From CAZHMN01 sp964533705 (lineage in GTDB: Bacteria > Electryoneota > B3-LCP), in NCBI GenBank assembly GCA_964533705.1, contig CAZHMN010000061.1, forward strand, positions 1 to 17,946: a stretch of DNA of 17,946 nt. Reading direction: 5' to 3'. The translations under genes were made by a program, and so were the position numbers. The notes below the pieces were generated by a model. It worked only from the letters and a program-made list of their open reading frames with translations. It had not been told where the DNA came from and did not search any database. This document shows positions 1 to 8,287 of this stretch, one piece after another; the first letter of the stretch is position 1; the number at the start of each line of letters is the position of its first letter.

Positions 1-632
1 GGTTCGTACAATTTTTTGATGATAACGGTGAAGTGACCTATTATGCGACCTATACCGCTTATAACGGCTTTAAAATCCTCCCCCAACTGATTGAAACAAA
101 GGACTTTATCAAATTCAAAGTGATAACCCTTAACGGCAAAGCCGTACAGAACAAGGGCATGGCTCTTTTCCCCCGTAAAATTGACGGCAAATATGTCATG
201 CTCTCGCGCCAGGACGGTGAAAATAATCATATTATGTTCTCTGACAATATCCATTTCTGGCAAGAGTCTCAAATTATCCAGGAGCCCACTCGTGCTTGGG
301 AGTTCATCCAGGTGGGCAACTGCGGCTCACCCCTGGAAACTGATGAAGGCTGGGTTGTAATCACTCATGGAGTCGGGCCTATGCGCCAGTACTCCATCGG
401 CGCTATGCTGCTTGATCTGGATGACCCGACAAAAATCATCGCCCAACTTGAAGAGCCGTTGCTGACCCCCCGCGAGGAAGAGCGCGAAGGCTACGTTCCC
501 AATGTAGTTTATACTTGCGGTGCTCTTATCCATAACGACGAGCTGATTATTCCCTATGCCATGTCGGATATTACCTCCGGCATCGCGACTGTTGGAGTGA
601 AAGAATTAATTAGCAGTATGCGCTTACTTTAA
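1..632 (+). CDS. GH130-type glycoside phosphorylase, C-terminal part (5' end outside window)
   Basis: The reading frame is open from the first base (frame starting at position 3), so the first in-window GTG at 33 is internal, not a start. It encodes about 210 residues and stops at TAA. The protein resembles the C-terminal half of family GH130 five-blade propeller enzymes (mannosyl-glucose and beta-1,4-mannooligosaccharide phosphorylases). These cleave beta-mannosides with phosphate in the cytoplasm. Supporting stretches are the start 'FVQFFDDNGEVTYYATYTAYNG', with the ATYTAYxG motif, then NKGMALFPRKIDGKYVMLSRQDGEN, a GNCGSPLETDEGW blade that resembles the GxGxPPxxTxxGW motif, and a closing YTCGALIHNDELIIPYAMSD segment. 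Substrate cannot be assigned from this fragment. The TrmB-type regulator downstream fits a carbohydrate-use context, but that link is inferred. Confidence 0.85.
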   Translation, partial: FVQFFDDNGEVTYYATYTAYNGFKILPQLIETKDFIKFKVITLNGKAVQNKGMALFPRKIDGKYVMLSRQDGENNHIMFSDNIHFWQESQIIQEPTRAWEFIQVGNCGSPLETDEGWVVITHGVGPMRQYSIGAMLLDLDDPTKIIAQLEEPLLTPREEEREGYVPNVVYTCGALIHNDELIIPYAMSDITSGIATVGVKELISSMRLL

Positions 633-663
633 TGATCTTTAAGGTTTAGCGCTTAAAAATCAT
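632..663. repeat. AT-rich inverted repeat just after the GH130 stop
   Basis: A 12-bp dyad, ATGATCTTTAAG at 632-643 and CTTAAAAATCAT at 652-663, has one mismatch and an 8-nt loop. It begins on the last base of the stop codon. No T-run follows, so it is a weak terminator at best. Its half-site ATCTTTAAG recurs at 716-724 just upstream of the next promoter, so it may instead be part of an operator. Confidence 0.45.
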
Positions 664-731
664 GCAAAACAGTAATTACAATAAACCCAAAAGACAATTA
701 TAAAATAAATTAAAAATCTTTAAGTTAATAC

Positions 732-759
732 TTGACTTTTCATTTTTTTTTATTATATT
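732..759 (+). promoter_or_regulatory. Sigma-70 type promoter of the TrmB-family regulator gene
   Basis: The -35 box TTGACT is at 732-737 and the -10 box TATATT at 754-759, separated by a 16-bp T-rich spacer. Nearly the same arrangement (TTGACTTT, CAT, 16-bp spacer, TATATTAT) occurs upstream of the tRNA-tuf operon at 17174-17201, which supports both being real promoters. The copy of ATCTTTAAG at 716-724 sits directly upstream. Confidence 0.65.
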
Positions 760-777
760 ATTGGGGGCAATTACATC

Positions 778-796
778 TTACCCTCAGGAGGGGTAA
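778..796. promoter_or_regulatory. Inverted repeat in the leader of the TrmB-family gene, candidate operator
   Basis: TTACCC (778-783) and GGGTAA (791-796) form a perfect 6-bp dyad around a 7-bp centre. It lies about 20 bp downstream of the -10 box and about 30 bp before the start codon, a suitable place for autorepression. The binding role is inferred from position only. Confidence 0.35.
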
Positions 797-824
797 TAAA
801 AAATTTGAAGGCAGGGGGATTCTT

Positions 825-1649
825 ATGAGACAAGCAGAACTATTTCAAAGATTGTGTGATCACGTTATGAGCGAGCGGCAAGCCAAGGTTTATCTGGCGC
901 TTTTGCGCAATGGTAGAGCCACATCCGCCGAGCTGCAGAAGGCTTCCGGCGTGCCGCAGACGAAGATCTATGAAATCATCAGGCAGCTCGTCAGCCAGGG
1001 ATTTTGTAACGTAAGAAAAATGGGACACCGGAGAACCTTCGAGGCATTGGATCCTCAAACTGCGCTGGTGCCCAAAATTCAACATTTGGAATCTCGGGTG
1101 GAAGACGTCACCCAATTAAAAGAGGATCTTGCGTCGCTGTATAAGGTATCGAAATCGATCACCGAACCCATTGAATACATTGAAATGCTGAATGGATCGG
1201 AGAACATTCACAACCGCTACTGTCAACTGGTGAGCGAATCCAGGATGGAAATACTGGGTTTCGGAAGAGGACCTTATGCGTGGAGTTCTCCCGAAGCTCT
1301 ACTGCAACAAGAACGTGAGCTGGAATCAGTTCTGAAACGCGGTGGCACCAGCCGGTGGGTTTTCGAATTGAGGTTACCCGACCACCAGCTCATCTATGAG
1401 TACATGGAAAGACTGCAGAAAAAGGGTGTATTTTACAGGGTGGCAGAGAGTCTACCGCTTAAAATGATGATCTTCGATCAACAGGCACTGCTCCTGGCAG
1501 ATGAAGGCCCGGCAGCGCTGCGCGATGGACTTTCAATGTCCATCATTAAGCACTCCACCATCGTCAACGCCTTTATCGCCTATTTCGAATATATCTGGGA
1601 CATGTCAATGGATTTCAATAAGTGGAAAAAGCAGCATAAATTAACCTAA
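825..1649 (+). CDS. TrmB-family HTH transcriptional regulator
   Basis: Encodes 274 residues from ATG 825. An upstream in-frame TTG at 732 would overlap the promoter -35 box, and the purine-rich AAGGCAGGGGG at about 808-818 serves ATG 825, so 825 is preferred. Residues of roughly 5-75 form a winged helix-turn-helix of the TrmB type: SERQAKVYLALLRNG, TSAELQKASGVPQTKIYEIIRQLVSQG, then the R-x-F-x-A-L-D-P wing end. A coiled segment follows (about 85-115), then an alpha/beta effector domain (about 125-265). Family members sense sugars or related metabolites and repress or activate uptake and catabolic genes. The ligand here is unknown. It lies between a GH130 gene and genes for secreted propeller proteins and could regulate either side. 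Dyads near its promoter suggest autoregulation. Confidence 0.85.
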   Translation: MRQAELFQRLCDHVMSERQAKVYLALLRNGRATSAELQKASGVPQTKIYEIIRQLVSQGFCNVRKMGHRRTFEALDPQTALVPKIQHLESRVEDVTQLKEDLASLYKVSKSITEPIEYIEMLNGSENIHNRYCQLVSESRMEILGFGRGPYAWSSPEALLQQERELESVLKRGGTSRWVFELRLPDHQLIYEYMERLQKKGVFYRVAESLPLKMMIFDQQALLLADEGPAALRDGLSMSIIKHSTIVNAFIAYFEYIWDMSMDFNKWKKQHKLT

Positions 1650-1693
1650 TTGATAAAAAGTCAAACTACTACTTACACAATGGAGGTGATACG

Positions 1694-1792
1694 CTGAAAA
1701 ACAAATGTCTCATCACTCGGCAATCCAAATTCAAATCCTTCCTGGTGATTGCCGCGTCATCCTACTGGAACAGGATTCAAAATGAACGATAA
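1694..1792 (+). other. Possible 32-codon leader ORF with CTG start (doubtful)
   Basis: A strong Shine-Dalgarno-like GGAGGTGAT (1682-1690) has no ATG at the right distance. A CTG at 1694 opens a frame of 32 codons ending at TAA 1790, beginning L-K-N-K-C and containing a short hydrophobic stretch FLVIAAS. An alternative ATG at 1679 gives only five codons. It could be a leader peptide for the propeller operon or the decayed start of a lost gene. Evidence is only the ribosome-site match and the frame. Confidence 0.2.
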
Positions 1793-1807
1793 TGATGGAG
1801 GTTGACT

Positions 1808-3598
1808 ATGAAATCAATCAGATTAGTTTTGTTAAGTATGCTACTCATGACCTGCACGATGTCGCTGGCCTTTGCTGAAGTGGGCTGGATTTACCACGAG
1901 ATCTACCCGTGGTATGCTGCATCCGCATTCCCGGCTGATTTTGACGAGGACGGCGATCTGGATATCTGGGCGGTTGGTTATGAAGACATTGCCTGGTATG
2001 AAAACAACGGGTATCAGGCTTTCCAGCAAAACATGGTTTATGAACTATGGAACTACGGCTACGATGGTGCCGTGGTAGATCTCGATCAAGACGGCGATCT
2101 CGACGGCCTTGCTGGTGCTTGGTCAGGCGATGAAATCGCCTGGTTCGAGAACGACGGCAGCGAGAATTTCACGTACACTCCCGTGGGCTTCTCCGATGGT
2201 CCCAGAGAAATGGATGTCGTGGACCTGGATGAAGATGGCGACCTCGATATCGTAGTAGCCGCCAGTGGCACCTCCGTTGAAACCCATGCAGTCTATTGGT
2301 TTGAGAACGACGGCTCACAGAACTTTACCTCGCACGTCGTCGATTCGCTTACGGGTCAATACGCCATGTGGGAACGGGTCATAGATATGGACGGCGACGG
2401 TGATCTCGATATCGTTGTTGCCTGTAGCTGGGCTGATTCCATCCACTGGGAAGAGAATGATGGATCTGAGAACTTCACCCGGCATGCCCTCACCTATTTT
2501 GACTACATCAGCCATTGCTTCGCCACTGATTTCGACCAGGATGGTGATGTAGACTTGACCGTCAGCTCATATTCTCAAGACCTGCTGGTCTGGTACGAAA
2601 ATGACGGTAACTTCAACTGGACTGAATACCCCATCGCTATCGGGATGGATGGCGTAAATTACCACGACATCTCCGACATTGACAATGATGGCGATCTTGA
2701 CTTGATGGCTTGTGCCATGCTGGGTGATTTTTGCACCTGGTTCGAGAACGACGGTAACATGAATTTCACCGAACATGTGCTGCCATTCTACATGAATTAT
2801 CCCGATTGGTTGTACCCGGTGGATATGGATTTCGATGGCGACCTGGACTACATCGTCATTCCCTTGTTCGAAGATCGGATCATGTGGTTAGAAAACACAA
2901 TGCTATCCCCGTATTCAATTGAGCTGACTCTAACGCCGGCCGTTACTCCGGTTCAGATTCCTCCCGGCGGAGGCAGCTTCGACTTCGACTTCGAACTACA
3001 AAACACCAGCACCAGCGAATCCTATGTCGTTGATGTTTGGACGGACATCACTCTGCCCGATGGCACTATCTACCCAGTCTTGAGCCGCACGGGTGTACCT
3101 CTGGGACCTTCGGCTTCTATCCTGCGGACACTGACCCAGTTCGTTCCGGGTTCAGCCATGCCCGGCCATTACGTGCTCAACGCGCACGTACGAGATAACG
3201 CGACTTGGAATGTATACGTTGAGGCTTCCATTCCCTTTGATAAATTGGAGGGTGATGGCGCTGAAAACCATGATATGGGCTGGGCTCTGCTCGGTTGGGA
3301 AGATCCGCAAATGCCTGCGGTGGCCGAACTGCCTACTGAATATGATCTACTGCCGGCTTATCCCAATCCGTTCAACCCCACAACGACGTTGCGGTTCGAT
3401 CTGCCGGAAGCCGGCCAGGTCAAGCTGGCGGTATACGACAGCCAGGGACGTCAAGTCGCCAATCTGATCGACCGCTGGTGCACTGCCGGAACTCACGAAG
3501 CAGTATTCAGCGGCAAAGATTTGGCTAGTGGAATCTATTTCGCCCGCCTGGTTGCCGGCGATATTCACAAATCCCAGAAACTCGTCCTGACCAAATAA
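1808..3598 (+). CDS. Secreted seven-blade FG-GAP/VCBS propeller protein with T9SS-type C-terminal domain
   Basis: Encodes 596 residues from ATG 1808, six bases after GGAGG (1797-1801). An in-frame TTG at 1802 would overlap that site's spacer and is rejected. A signal peptide (about 1-23, ending near SLAFA) precedes seven repeats. Each repeat carries a calcium-binding D-x-D-x-D-G-D-x-D signature (for example DFDEDGDLD, DLDQDGDLD, DMDGDGDLD) followed by a W-x-E-N-D-G-S-x-N-F-T strand, as in FG-GAP/VCBS beta-propellers. An Ig-like linker region (about 370-480) is followed by the tail from about residue 513 with YPNPFNPTTT, the signature of T9SS/FlgD-Ig-like sorting domains, ending in KSQKLVLTK. 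Expected to be exported and anchored or released at the cell surface. Its ligand is unknown. It is a tandem paralogue of the next gene, about 75 bp away with no terminator between, so the two are probably co-transcribed. Confidence 0.9.
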   Translation: MKSIRLVLLSMLLMTCTMSLAFAEVGWIYHEIYPWYAASAFPADFDEDGDLDIWAVGYEDIAWYENNGYQAFQQNMVYELWNYGYDGAVVDLDQDGDLDGLAGAWSGDEIAWFENDGSENFTYTPVGFSDGPREMDVVDLDEDGDLDIVVAASGTSVETHAVYWFENDGSQNFTSHVVDSLTGQYAMWERVIDMDGDGDLDIVVACSWADSIHWEENDGSENFTRHALTYFDYISHCFATDFDQDGDVDLTVSSYSQDLLVWYENDGNFNWTEYPIAIGMDGVNYHDISDIDNDGDLDLMACAMLGDFCTWFENDGNMNFTEHVLPFYMNYPDWLYPVDMDFDGDLDYIVIPLFEDRIMWLENTMLSPYSIELTLTPAVTPVQIPPGGGSFDFDFELQNTSTSESYVVDVWTDITLPDGTIYPVLSRTGVPLGPSASILRTLTQFVPGSAMPGHYVLNAHVRDNATWNVYVEASIPFDKLEGDGAENHDMGWALLGWEDPQMPAVAELPTEYDLLPAYPNPFNPTTTLRFDLPEAGQVKLAVYDSQGRQVANLIDRWCTAGTHEAVFSGKDLASGIYFARLVAGDIHKSQKLVLTK

Positions 3599-3672
3599 CA
3601 CCGGTTGGGGATTACCGTAAGGCTCTCATGAGATGAAATGGTTATGAACGTGAAATTACAAGGAGGATAAGC

Positions 3673-5448
3673 ATGAAACGACTGACCTCTGTTTTGATTA
3701 TACTACTGGCGATCATATACACAGCGCCATTTGCCTTCGGCCAGATCAACTGGACCGAGCGAGTGGTTGATCCCCTGGCCATTGATGGCGGGAAATGGGC
3801 TGAACCCGTTGATTTAGACGACGATGGGGATACGGACATCCTGGGCGTCGCGGGTAATAATGTCTACTTCTACGAAAATAACGGTTATCAGGTTTTCGCC
3901 AAAAACCTGATCTGCGATGTTATGAGCAGTCCTGAGGTCCGCGCCGTTGACCTGGACGGCGACGGCGATTTGGATGCTGTCGCGGCAGCTTACGGCACCG
4001 ATGAGATCGCCTGGCTGGAAAACGACGGCAGCCAGAACTTCACTTACGCATACCTTGCTTACCTGGACGGGGCAAAAGATCCCCACGTTGTCGATATGGA
4101 TGATGATGGCGACCTCGATATCGTCGCAGTCGGTTATAGCGATGACAAGATCTCCTGGTATGAAAACGATGGCAACCAGAACTTCACCGAACACGTCATG
4201 CTCCCATCCATCAACGGTCCCTATGGAGTAGCTGTCATTGACATTGATGAGGACGGCGACCTGGATGCGTTTTACGCCGGTTATTTTGTGGATGTCGTCG
4301 GATGGCTGGAAAATGATGGCAGCAATAACTTCACCGATCATAACATCGCCGCGCTGGACGGAGCCATGGTCGTTAAAGCAGGTGACCTGGACGGTGATGG
4401 CGATATAGATTGCGCGGTGGGGTCCTATTCCGCATACCTCGTCAACTGGTACGAAAACGACGGCAGCGAAAATTTCACCGAGCATTCGGTTGCCCTGGCT
4501 ATCGGTCGCGTTCGTAGTATTGACGTAGCGGACCTTGATAACGATACCGATCTGGATATCGTTGTCGGTTCCACCTACAATGATTACAATCTGTACTGGT
4601 TCGAAAACAGTGGTACCGGGAGCTTTACTCAGAACCTTGTAACGTACATCTATGATCCCTACAACGTTCAGGTCGGGGATATAGATAGCGATGGTGATCC
4701 GGACATCGTTGTGGGCAACTCCTACGGCGCCGAAATCGTATGGTACGATAGCGATTTAACTGGTGCCTTCCCCTTGACATTGACGATGACCCCGGCCAGC
4801 ACGCCAGTGACTGTCCCCGCCGCGGGTGGCAGTTTCGATTATACCCTTGATGTCGGCAATACGGGCACAACGAGTTACACCGTTGACCTGTGGATAGACG
4901 TCACCCTGCCGGTTGGTACCATCTATCCAATCTTGGCTCGTGAGGATATAACATTAACCCCGGGCATCGCGCTTTCCCGCGATATGACGCAGTACGTTCC
5001 CGGCAGTGCTATGCCTGGCATCTACAGCTACAATGCTCACATGCGAGATGCGGCCACGTGGCAGGTCTATCTAACCGATTCCTTCGAATTTGAAAAACTG
5101 GAAACCGGTGACGGCGTAGACCACGGGTATGGCTGGGCGCTGTTCGGTTGGGAGGAAGAAGAATTGGCGACTGCTGAGCTGCCGACCGAATACGCAATGT
5201 TGTCAGTTTACCCCAATCCCTTTAACCCGACAACGACGCTGAGCTTTGCTTTAGCCGAAGCTAACTCAGTAGAGCTGCAGGTCTTTGACGTCAGCGGAAG
5301 CCTGGTGACCACGTTGGTTAATGGATGGCGCGAAGCTGGAACTCATGAAGTCACCTTTGATGCCTCGGATCTGCCTTCCGGTGTCTACATATACACACTC
5401 CAAGCGGGTGACTTCAAAGCGAGCGGTAAGCTTATACTGATGAAGTAG
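3673..5448 (+). CDS. Secreted seven-blade FG-GAP/VCBS propeller protein with T9SS-type C-terminal domain (paralogue 2)
   Basis: Encodes 591 residues; ATG 3673 follows AGGAGG (3661-3666) by six bases. It has a signal peptide, MKRLTSVLIILLAIIYTAPFAFG. Seven D-x-D-x-D-G-D-x-D repeats follow, each leading into a W-x-E-N-D-G strand. The sixth, DLDNDTDLD, has T in place of the usual G. As in the preceding paralogue, an Ig-like region with LPVGTIYPIL and a QYVPGSAMPG segment is followed by YPNPFNPTTT and the tail ending KASGKLILMK. The shared architecture across the full length shows tandem duplication followed by strong divergence, so each copy probably binds a different partner. A perfect 11-bp hairpin closes the transcription unit right after the TAG stop. 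Confidence 0.9.
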   Translation: MKRLTSVLIILLAIIYTAPFAFGQINWTERVVDPLAIDGGKWAEPVDLDDDGDTDILGVAGNNVYFYENNGYQVFAKNLICDVMSSPEVRAVDLDGDGDLDAVAAAYGTDEIAWLENDGSQNFTYAYLAYLDGAKDPHVVDMDDDGDLDIVAVGYSDDKISWYENDGNQNFTEHVMLPSINGPYGVAVIDIDEDGDLDAFYAGYFVDVVGWLENDGSNNFTDHNIAALDGAMVVKAGDLDGDGDIDCAVGSYSAYLVNWYENDGSENFTEHSVALAIGRVRSIDVADLDNDTDLDIVVGSTYNDYNLYWFENSGTGSFTQNLVTYIYDPYNVQVGDIDSDGDPDIVVGNSYGAEIVWYDSDLTGAFPLTLTMTPASTPVTVPAAGGSFDYTLDVGNTGTTSYTVDLWIDVTLPVGTIYPILAREDITLTPGIALSRDMTQYVPGSAMPGIYSYNAHMRDAATWQVYLTDSFEFEKLETGDGVDHGYGWALFGWEEEELATAELPTEYAMLSVYPNPFNPTTTLSFALAEANSVELQVFDVSGSLVTTLVNGWREAGTHEVTFDASDLPSGVYIYTLQAGDFKASGKLILMK

Positions 5449-5460
5449 CTACACCTGTTA

Positions 5461-5489
5461 AGGGAAGCGGCTTATTGCGCCGCTTCCCT
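5461..5489 (+). terminator. Strong hairpin after the propeller operon
   Basis: AGGGAAGCGGC (5461-5471) pairs perfectly with GCCGCTTCCCT (5479-5489) around a 7-nt loop, 12 bp after the TAG stop. It is not followed by a T-run (next bases ACCAAAATTAA), so it may block exonucleases or need a termination factor. Confidence 0.65.
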
Positions 5490-5933
5490 ACCAAAATTAA
5501 GCTGCTGTCTCGTGGGGCATTTGAAAGATCCTTTTTATACAACGCATACTTCCGTCACATCCCCGATATCCTGTAAAAGGGTCCCTCCGTGACCGGAGTC
5601 CAGAAAAATCAATATGCAAGTGAATTCCCACGAAAGGGCCTTTCCAGAAATAGCGGAAGAGCGCTTGCAGATGTCCTTGTTTGCCAGTTAAGTCTTTGAT
5701 TTATATGTTACTTGAATTCCTGTCGCTAAGGGTCATTATAGGCTTTCAACCCAAAGAGGCTGGCAGGAATGGCTCTACAGTGACTTCTCAAAGTTCAGAT
5801 TCATATAAGCGATTGACCTTATTCATCATACCTACATACCTACAAAGAATCAACTAAAGTGAAGCTTCCGGAAATTGATGAGTGCCGGGGACATATATCA
5901 AATTGGACAGTAACCCTTGTAAAAGGAGGAATG
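5490..5933. other. 444-bp intergenic region before the first UGA-containing gene
   Basis: No convincing gene is seen here. Visible elements are a small hairpin CTCCG-TGAC-CGGAG (5585-5598), a weak promoter-like pair TTGCCA (5681-5686) with TATGTT (5704-5709), and an exact tandem repeat of ATACCTAC (5828-5843). GGAGG (5925-5929) serves the next gene. The length is unusual compared with the 75-bp gap between the propeller genes. Confidence 0.5.
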
Positions 5934-7673
5934 ATGAGACACGCAACGTTTGGACTGCTAATTGCTCTACTTTACTTCAGTCCCCTGGTTGCAGAGGAAA
6001 TTAGCGGGCCAGTGACAGGTACAATCGGTCCGGGGACCTACTATGTGACAGGAAATATTTCCGTTCCAATAGCCGATTCCCTGATCATAGCGCCAGGCAC
6101 CGATCTTCTGTTTAACGGCGGGTGTACGTTCGCCATTTACGGTTATCTCGAAGCTGTTGGTACAGAAACAGATAGCATTACCTTCAAACGGCGGTATCCC
6201 GCTACCTCCTGGGAAGGCATTATCTTCTATAATTGCGCATCCGACGATAACCGCCTGGAATACTGCCGGCTTGATGGATCGGGTTGTCAGGCTCTAGAAT
6301 TGAATTCCTGCAGCCCCACCATTTCTCATTGCTTGATAACCAACAATCTGGCTGGCGCTGGTTGAGGCACTTTCTGCGGCAGTGGGATCTACTGCGACTA
6401 CATGGCCAATCCGACAATCAGCTACTGCACCTTTGTCAGCAACTTTGCCGACTCCCACGGTGGGGCAATCTACGTGGAAGATTCTGCCCCCATCATTGAA
6501 TACTGCACCTTCATAAATAATGAGGCTAATAACTACGGCGGGGCAATCTACCTCAATACCGACGGTGACGCTACAATACGCTACTGTACTTTTTCTGGTA
6601 ACAGCGCCTACTACGGGGGGGGCATCGCGGTTACGAGCGCCAGTACCGTCATCGAAAACTGCACCATGCACGCCAACACCGGCAGTTATGGCGGAGGTAT
6701 GAGCATATCCGGGACTGCTGTGGTCACCGTGGTCAATACCATCGTATCAGGCACCAGCGACGGTGGCGGCATCCTGTATGGCGGCGGAGCCGACATCACC
6801 CTGACCTACAGTGATTTCTATGAGAATACCGGTGGCAACTTCCTGGGTGGTTTCCCCGCTGGTTTGGGTCAGCTCACCGGGGTGAACGCTAACGGGGATT
6901 CGTGCGATGTGTACCACAATATCTTCGCCGATCCACTCTATATCAGCAACTGGGATTTTCGCTTGTTAGAAGGTTCCCCCTGCATTGATGCCGGTGATCC
7001 CAGCTACCCCTACGATCCCGACAACACCGTTGCTGACATCGGGGCCTTCTTCTTCGACCAGCGATCGCCGGACATCATGCTGTCCACCACCCTGCTGGAC
7101 TTCGGCACGGTCACTGTGGGAGAAGAAGTGGATCTGCCTCTGACCATCTACAACGTTGGTGATGGCATGCTAATCATTCACGACGTCTTCTGTAGCTTGC
7201 CGGTCTTCACCACGGACTACGATCCAGCCGACAGCTTGCTCTTTTCGGGGGAAGACCTGGATATCACCGTTACATTCTCTCCGGATGAGGCCACGACCTT
7301 TGTGGATACTCTGTGGATCGACAATAACGACGAGATATGCGCCGTGAGGCTCCAGGGGACCGGTGAACCGGCCGGGGGGATTGAGAAAGATGGGGACTCT
7401 TCGGTTCCGGGTCATTACGCCCTGATGCGGCCCTATCCCAATCCCTTCAATCCCACGACCACATTCAGGATGGAACTGCCGACGGCCGGTTTCGTGGAAA
7501 TGAGAGTGACCGACCTTACGGGTTGCCAGGTCGCCGTACCGATCCATGGTTGGCTGGCTGCAGGTTCCCATGAGCTGATTTTCGATGCAAGCGGTTTAGC
7601 GTCAGGGGTGTACCTTTATCAGGTTAAGGCAGGGCGTTACACCTCTGCTGGAAAGCTGGTATTGCTGAAATAG
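5934..7673 (+). CDS. Secreted right-handed beta-helix protein with in-frame UGA at codon 144 and T9SS-type tail (copy 1)
   Basis: Read through one TGA (6363-6365) this is 579 residues. ATG 5934 is chosen over adjacent ATG 5931 because GGAGG (5925-5929) is then four bases away. A signal peptide (MRHATFGLLIALLYFSPLVA) precedes a capping region GPGTYYVTGNISV, then about ten beta-helix coils to about residue 340 with recurring P-T-I-x-Y-C-T-F and G-G-x-I-Y motifs. An Ig-like domain of the ASPM/SPD-2/Hydin or 'choice-of-anchor D' kind follows (about 379-480, LLDFGTVTVGE to LWIDNND), then the YPNPFNPTTT tail (about 496-579). Without readthrough only a 143-residue fragment lacking most of the fold and the sorting tail would be made. 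A standard gene caller would split it into 5934-6365 and 6402-7673. The frame after the TGA is intact, Trp is TGG throughout and the stop is TAG. I infer recoding, not decay, because the paralogue has the same TGA. Confidence 0.85.
6363..6395 (+). promoter_or_regulatory. Candidate UGA recoding site with SECIS-like hairpin (copy 1)
   Basis: The TGA is at 6363-6365. After 13 bases comes GCAGTGG (6379-6385), loop GAT (6386-6388), CTACTGC (6389-6395): seven pairs including one G-U. The apical loop lies 20 nt after the TGA, inside the spacing accepted for bacterial selenocysteine insertion elements, and G flanks the loop as such elements require. A bulged U like that of the E. coli fdhF element is not obvious. 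Part of the pairing could be a by-product of coding G-S-G-I-Y-C. Confidence 0.55.
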
Positions 7674-7693
7674 ATTTAAATTTGAGGTGAGCA

Positions 7694-7720
7694 TCCGCCG
7701 GAAGGCGGAGGTGCGCCTTC
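7694..7720. repeat. Overlapping hairpins / REP-like palindrome after copy 1
   Basis: TCCGCC-GGAA-GGCGGA (7694-7709) overlaps an alternative stem GAAGGCG (7701-7707) with CGCCTTC (7714-7720), followed by TGTTTGTT. The second form could be a modest terminator 20-50 bp after the TAG stop. The core CGCCGGAAGGCG recurs in reverse complement inside the degenerate tRNA (17638-17649), and GGTGCGCCTTC is shared too, which marks it as a dispersed repeat. Confidence 0.6.
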
Positions 7721-8166
7721 TGTTTGTTGGTTGAACGCCGAAAAAGCCCGGTGCGGGATTCCCAGTATCTGCATATGGCATAATTCGTTCGTCGGTTCCG
7801 GCTGAAGATCATGCGGTACGCGGGCGTGGTAAGCTTACGGATTGTGAACATTACACAAAGGTCTAACATCGGTTTGAATACTGGTTAAGCTATAACGCCA
7901 CCCCGGTAGACGGAACGACGCTGCAGTCGCTCAACATATCACTCCTACTGCAATGCTGTGCAGAATTGCTTTGGTCTCGCACCGGGTCCTGTTAATCGCG
8001 CTTGCGTTGGCATCTAAATAGCTATTATAACAGGCAAGTAAGACAGAACATCCGTTAAGATTGGCAAGATGCCAAGTCCTTACATATCCCCATCTCGGTG
8101 GTTTCAGGACGGTTTGGATTGATCCACCGGGGATATATTTATATGTCGAAAAAGCAGCTTTAAAGT
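7721..8166. other. Intergenic stretch upstream of copy 2, no gene seen
   Basis: No frame with a ribosome site or recognisable protein was found. An AT-rich patch near 8131-8145 (GATATATTTATATG) could hold a -10 box but lacks a good -35 at proper spacing. Confidence 0.4.
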
Positions 8167-8186
8167 TGCAAATCCGGAGATTTGCA
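8167..8186. promoter_or_regulatory. Perfect 8-bp inverted repeat about 100 bp upstream of copy 2
   Basis: TGCAAATC (8167-8174), loop CGGA (8175-8178), GATTTGCA (8179-8186). It has no T-run, so it is more likely an operator or a leader RNA hairpin than a terminator. The distance to ATG 8288 fits either role. No equivalent was found before copy 1. Confidence 0.4.
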
Positions 8187-8287
8187 CTAAATTAGTACCA
8201 GGGCGTAAGTTGAGAAAATGCGCATTGGAACTTCAAAAATTTGCAGAAATTAAGTCAAATGCTGAATTTAAAGATGAAGGATTCCTG

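Noticed and set aside
3814..4485. 223-residue open frame on the minus strand
   Set aside because: It is a shadow of the repetitive Asp/Gly codons of the FG-GAP repeats, with no ribosome site and no recognisable domain.
5934..6365. Simple nonsense-mutated pseudogene (copy 1, and likewise copy 2)
   Set aside because: Both paralogues carry the TGA at the same codon, both downstream frames are intact and similar over about 435 codons, and good ribosome sites and signal peptides remain. Decay would be expected to add further stops or frameshifts.
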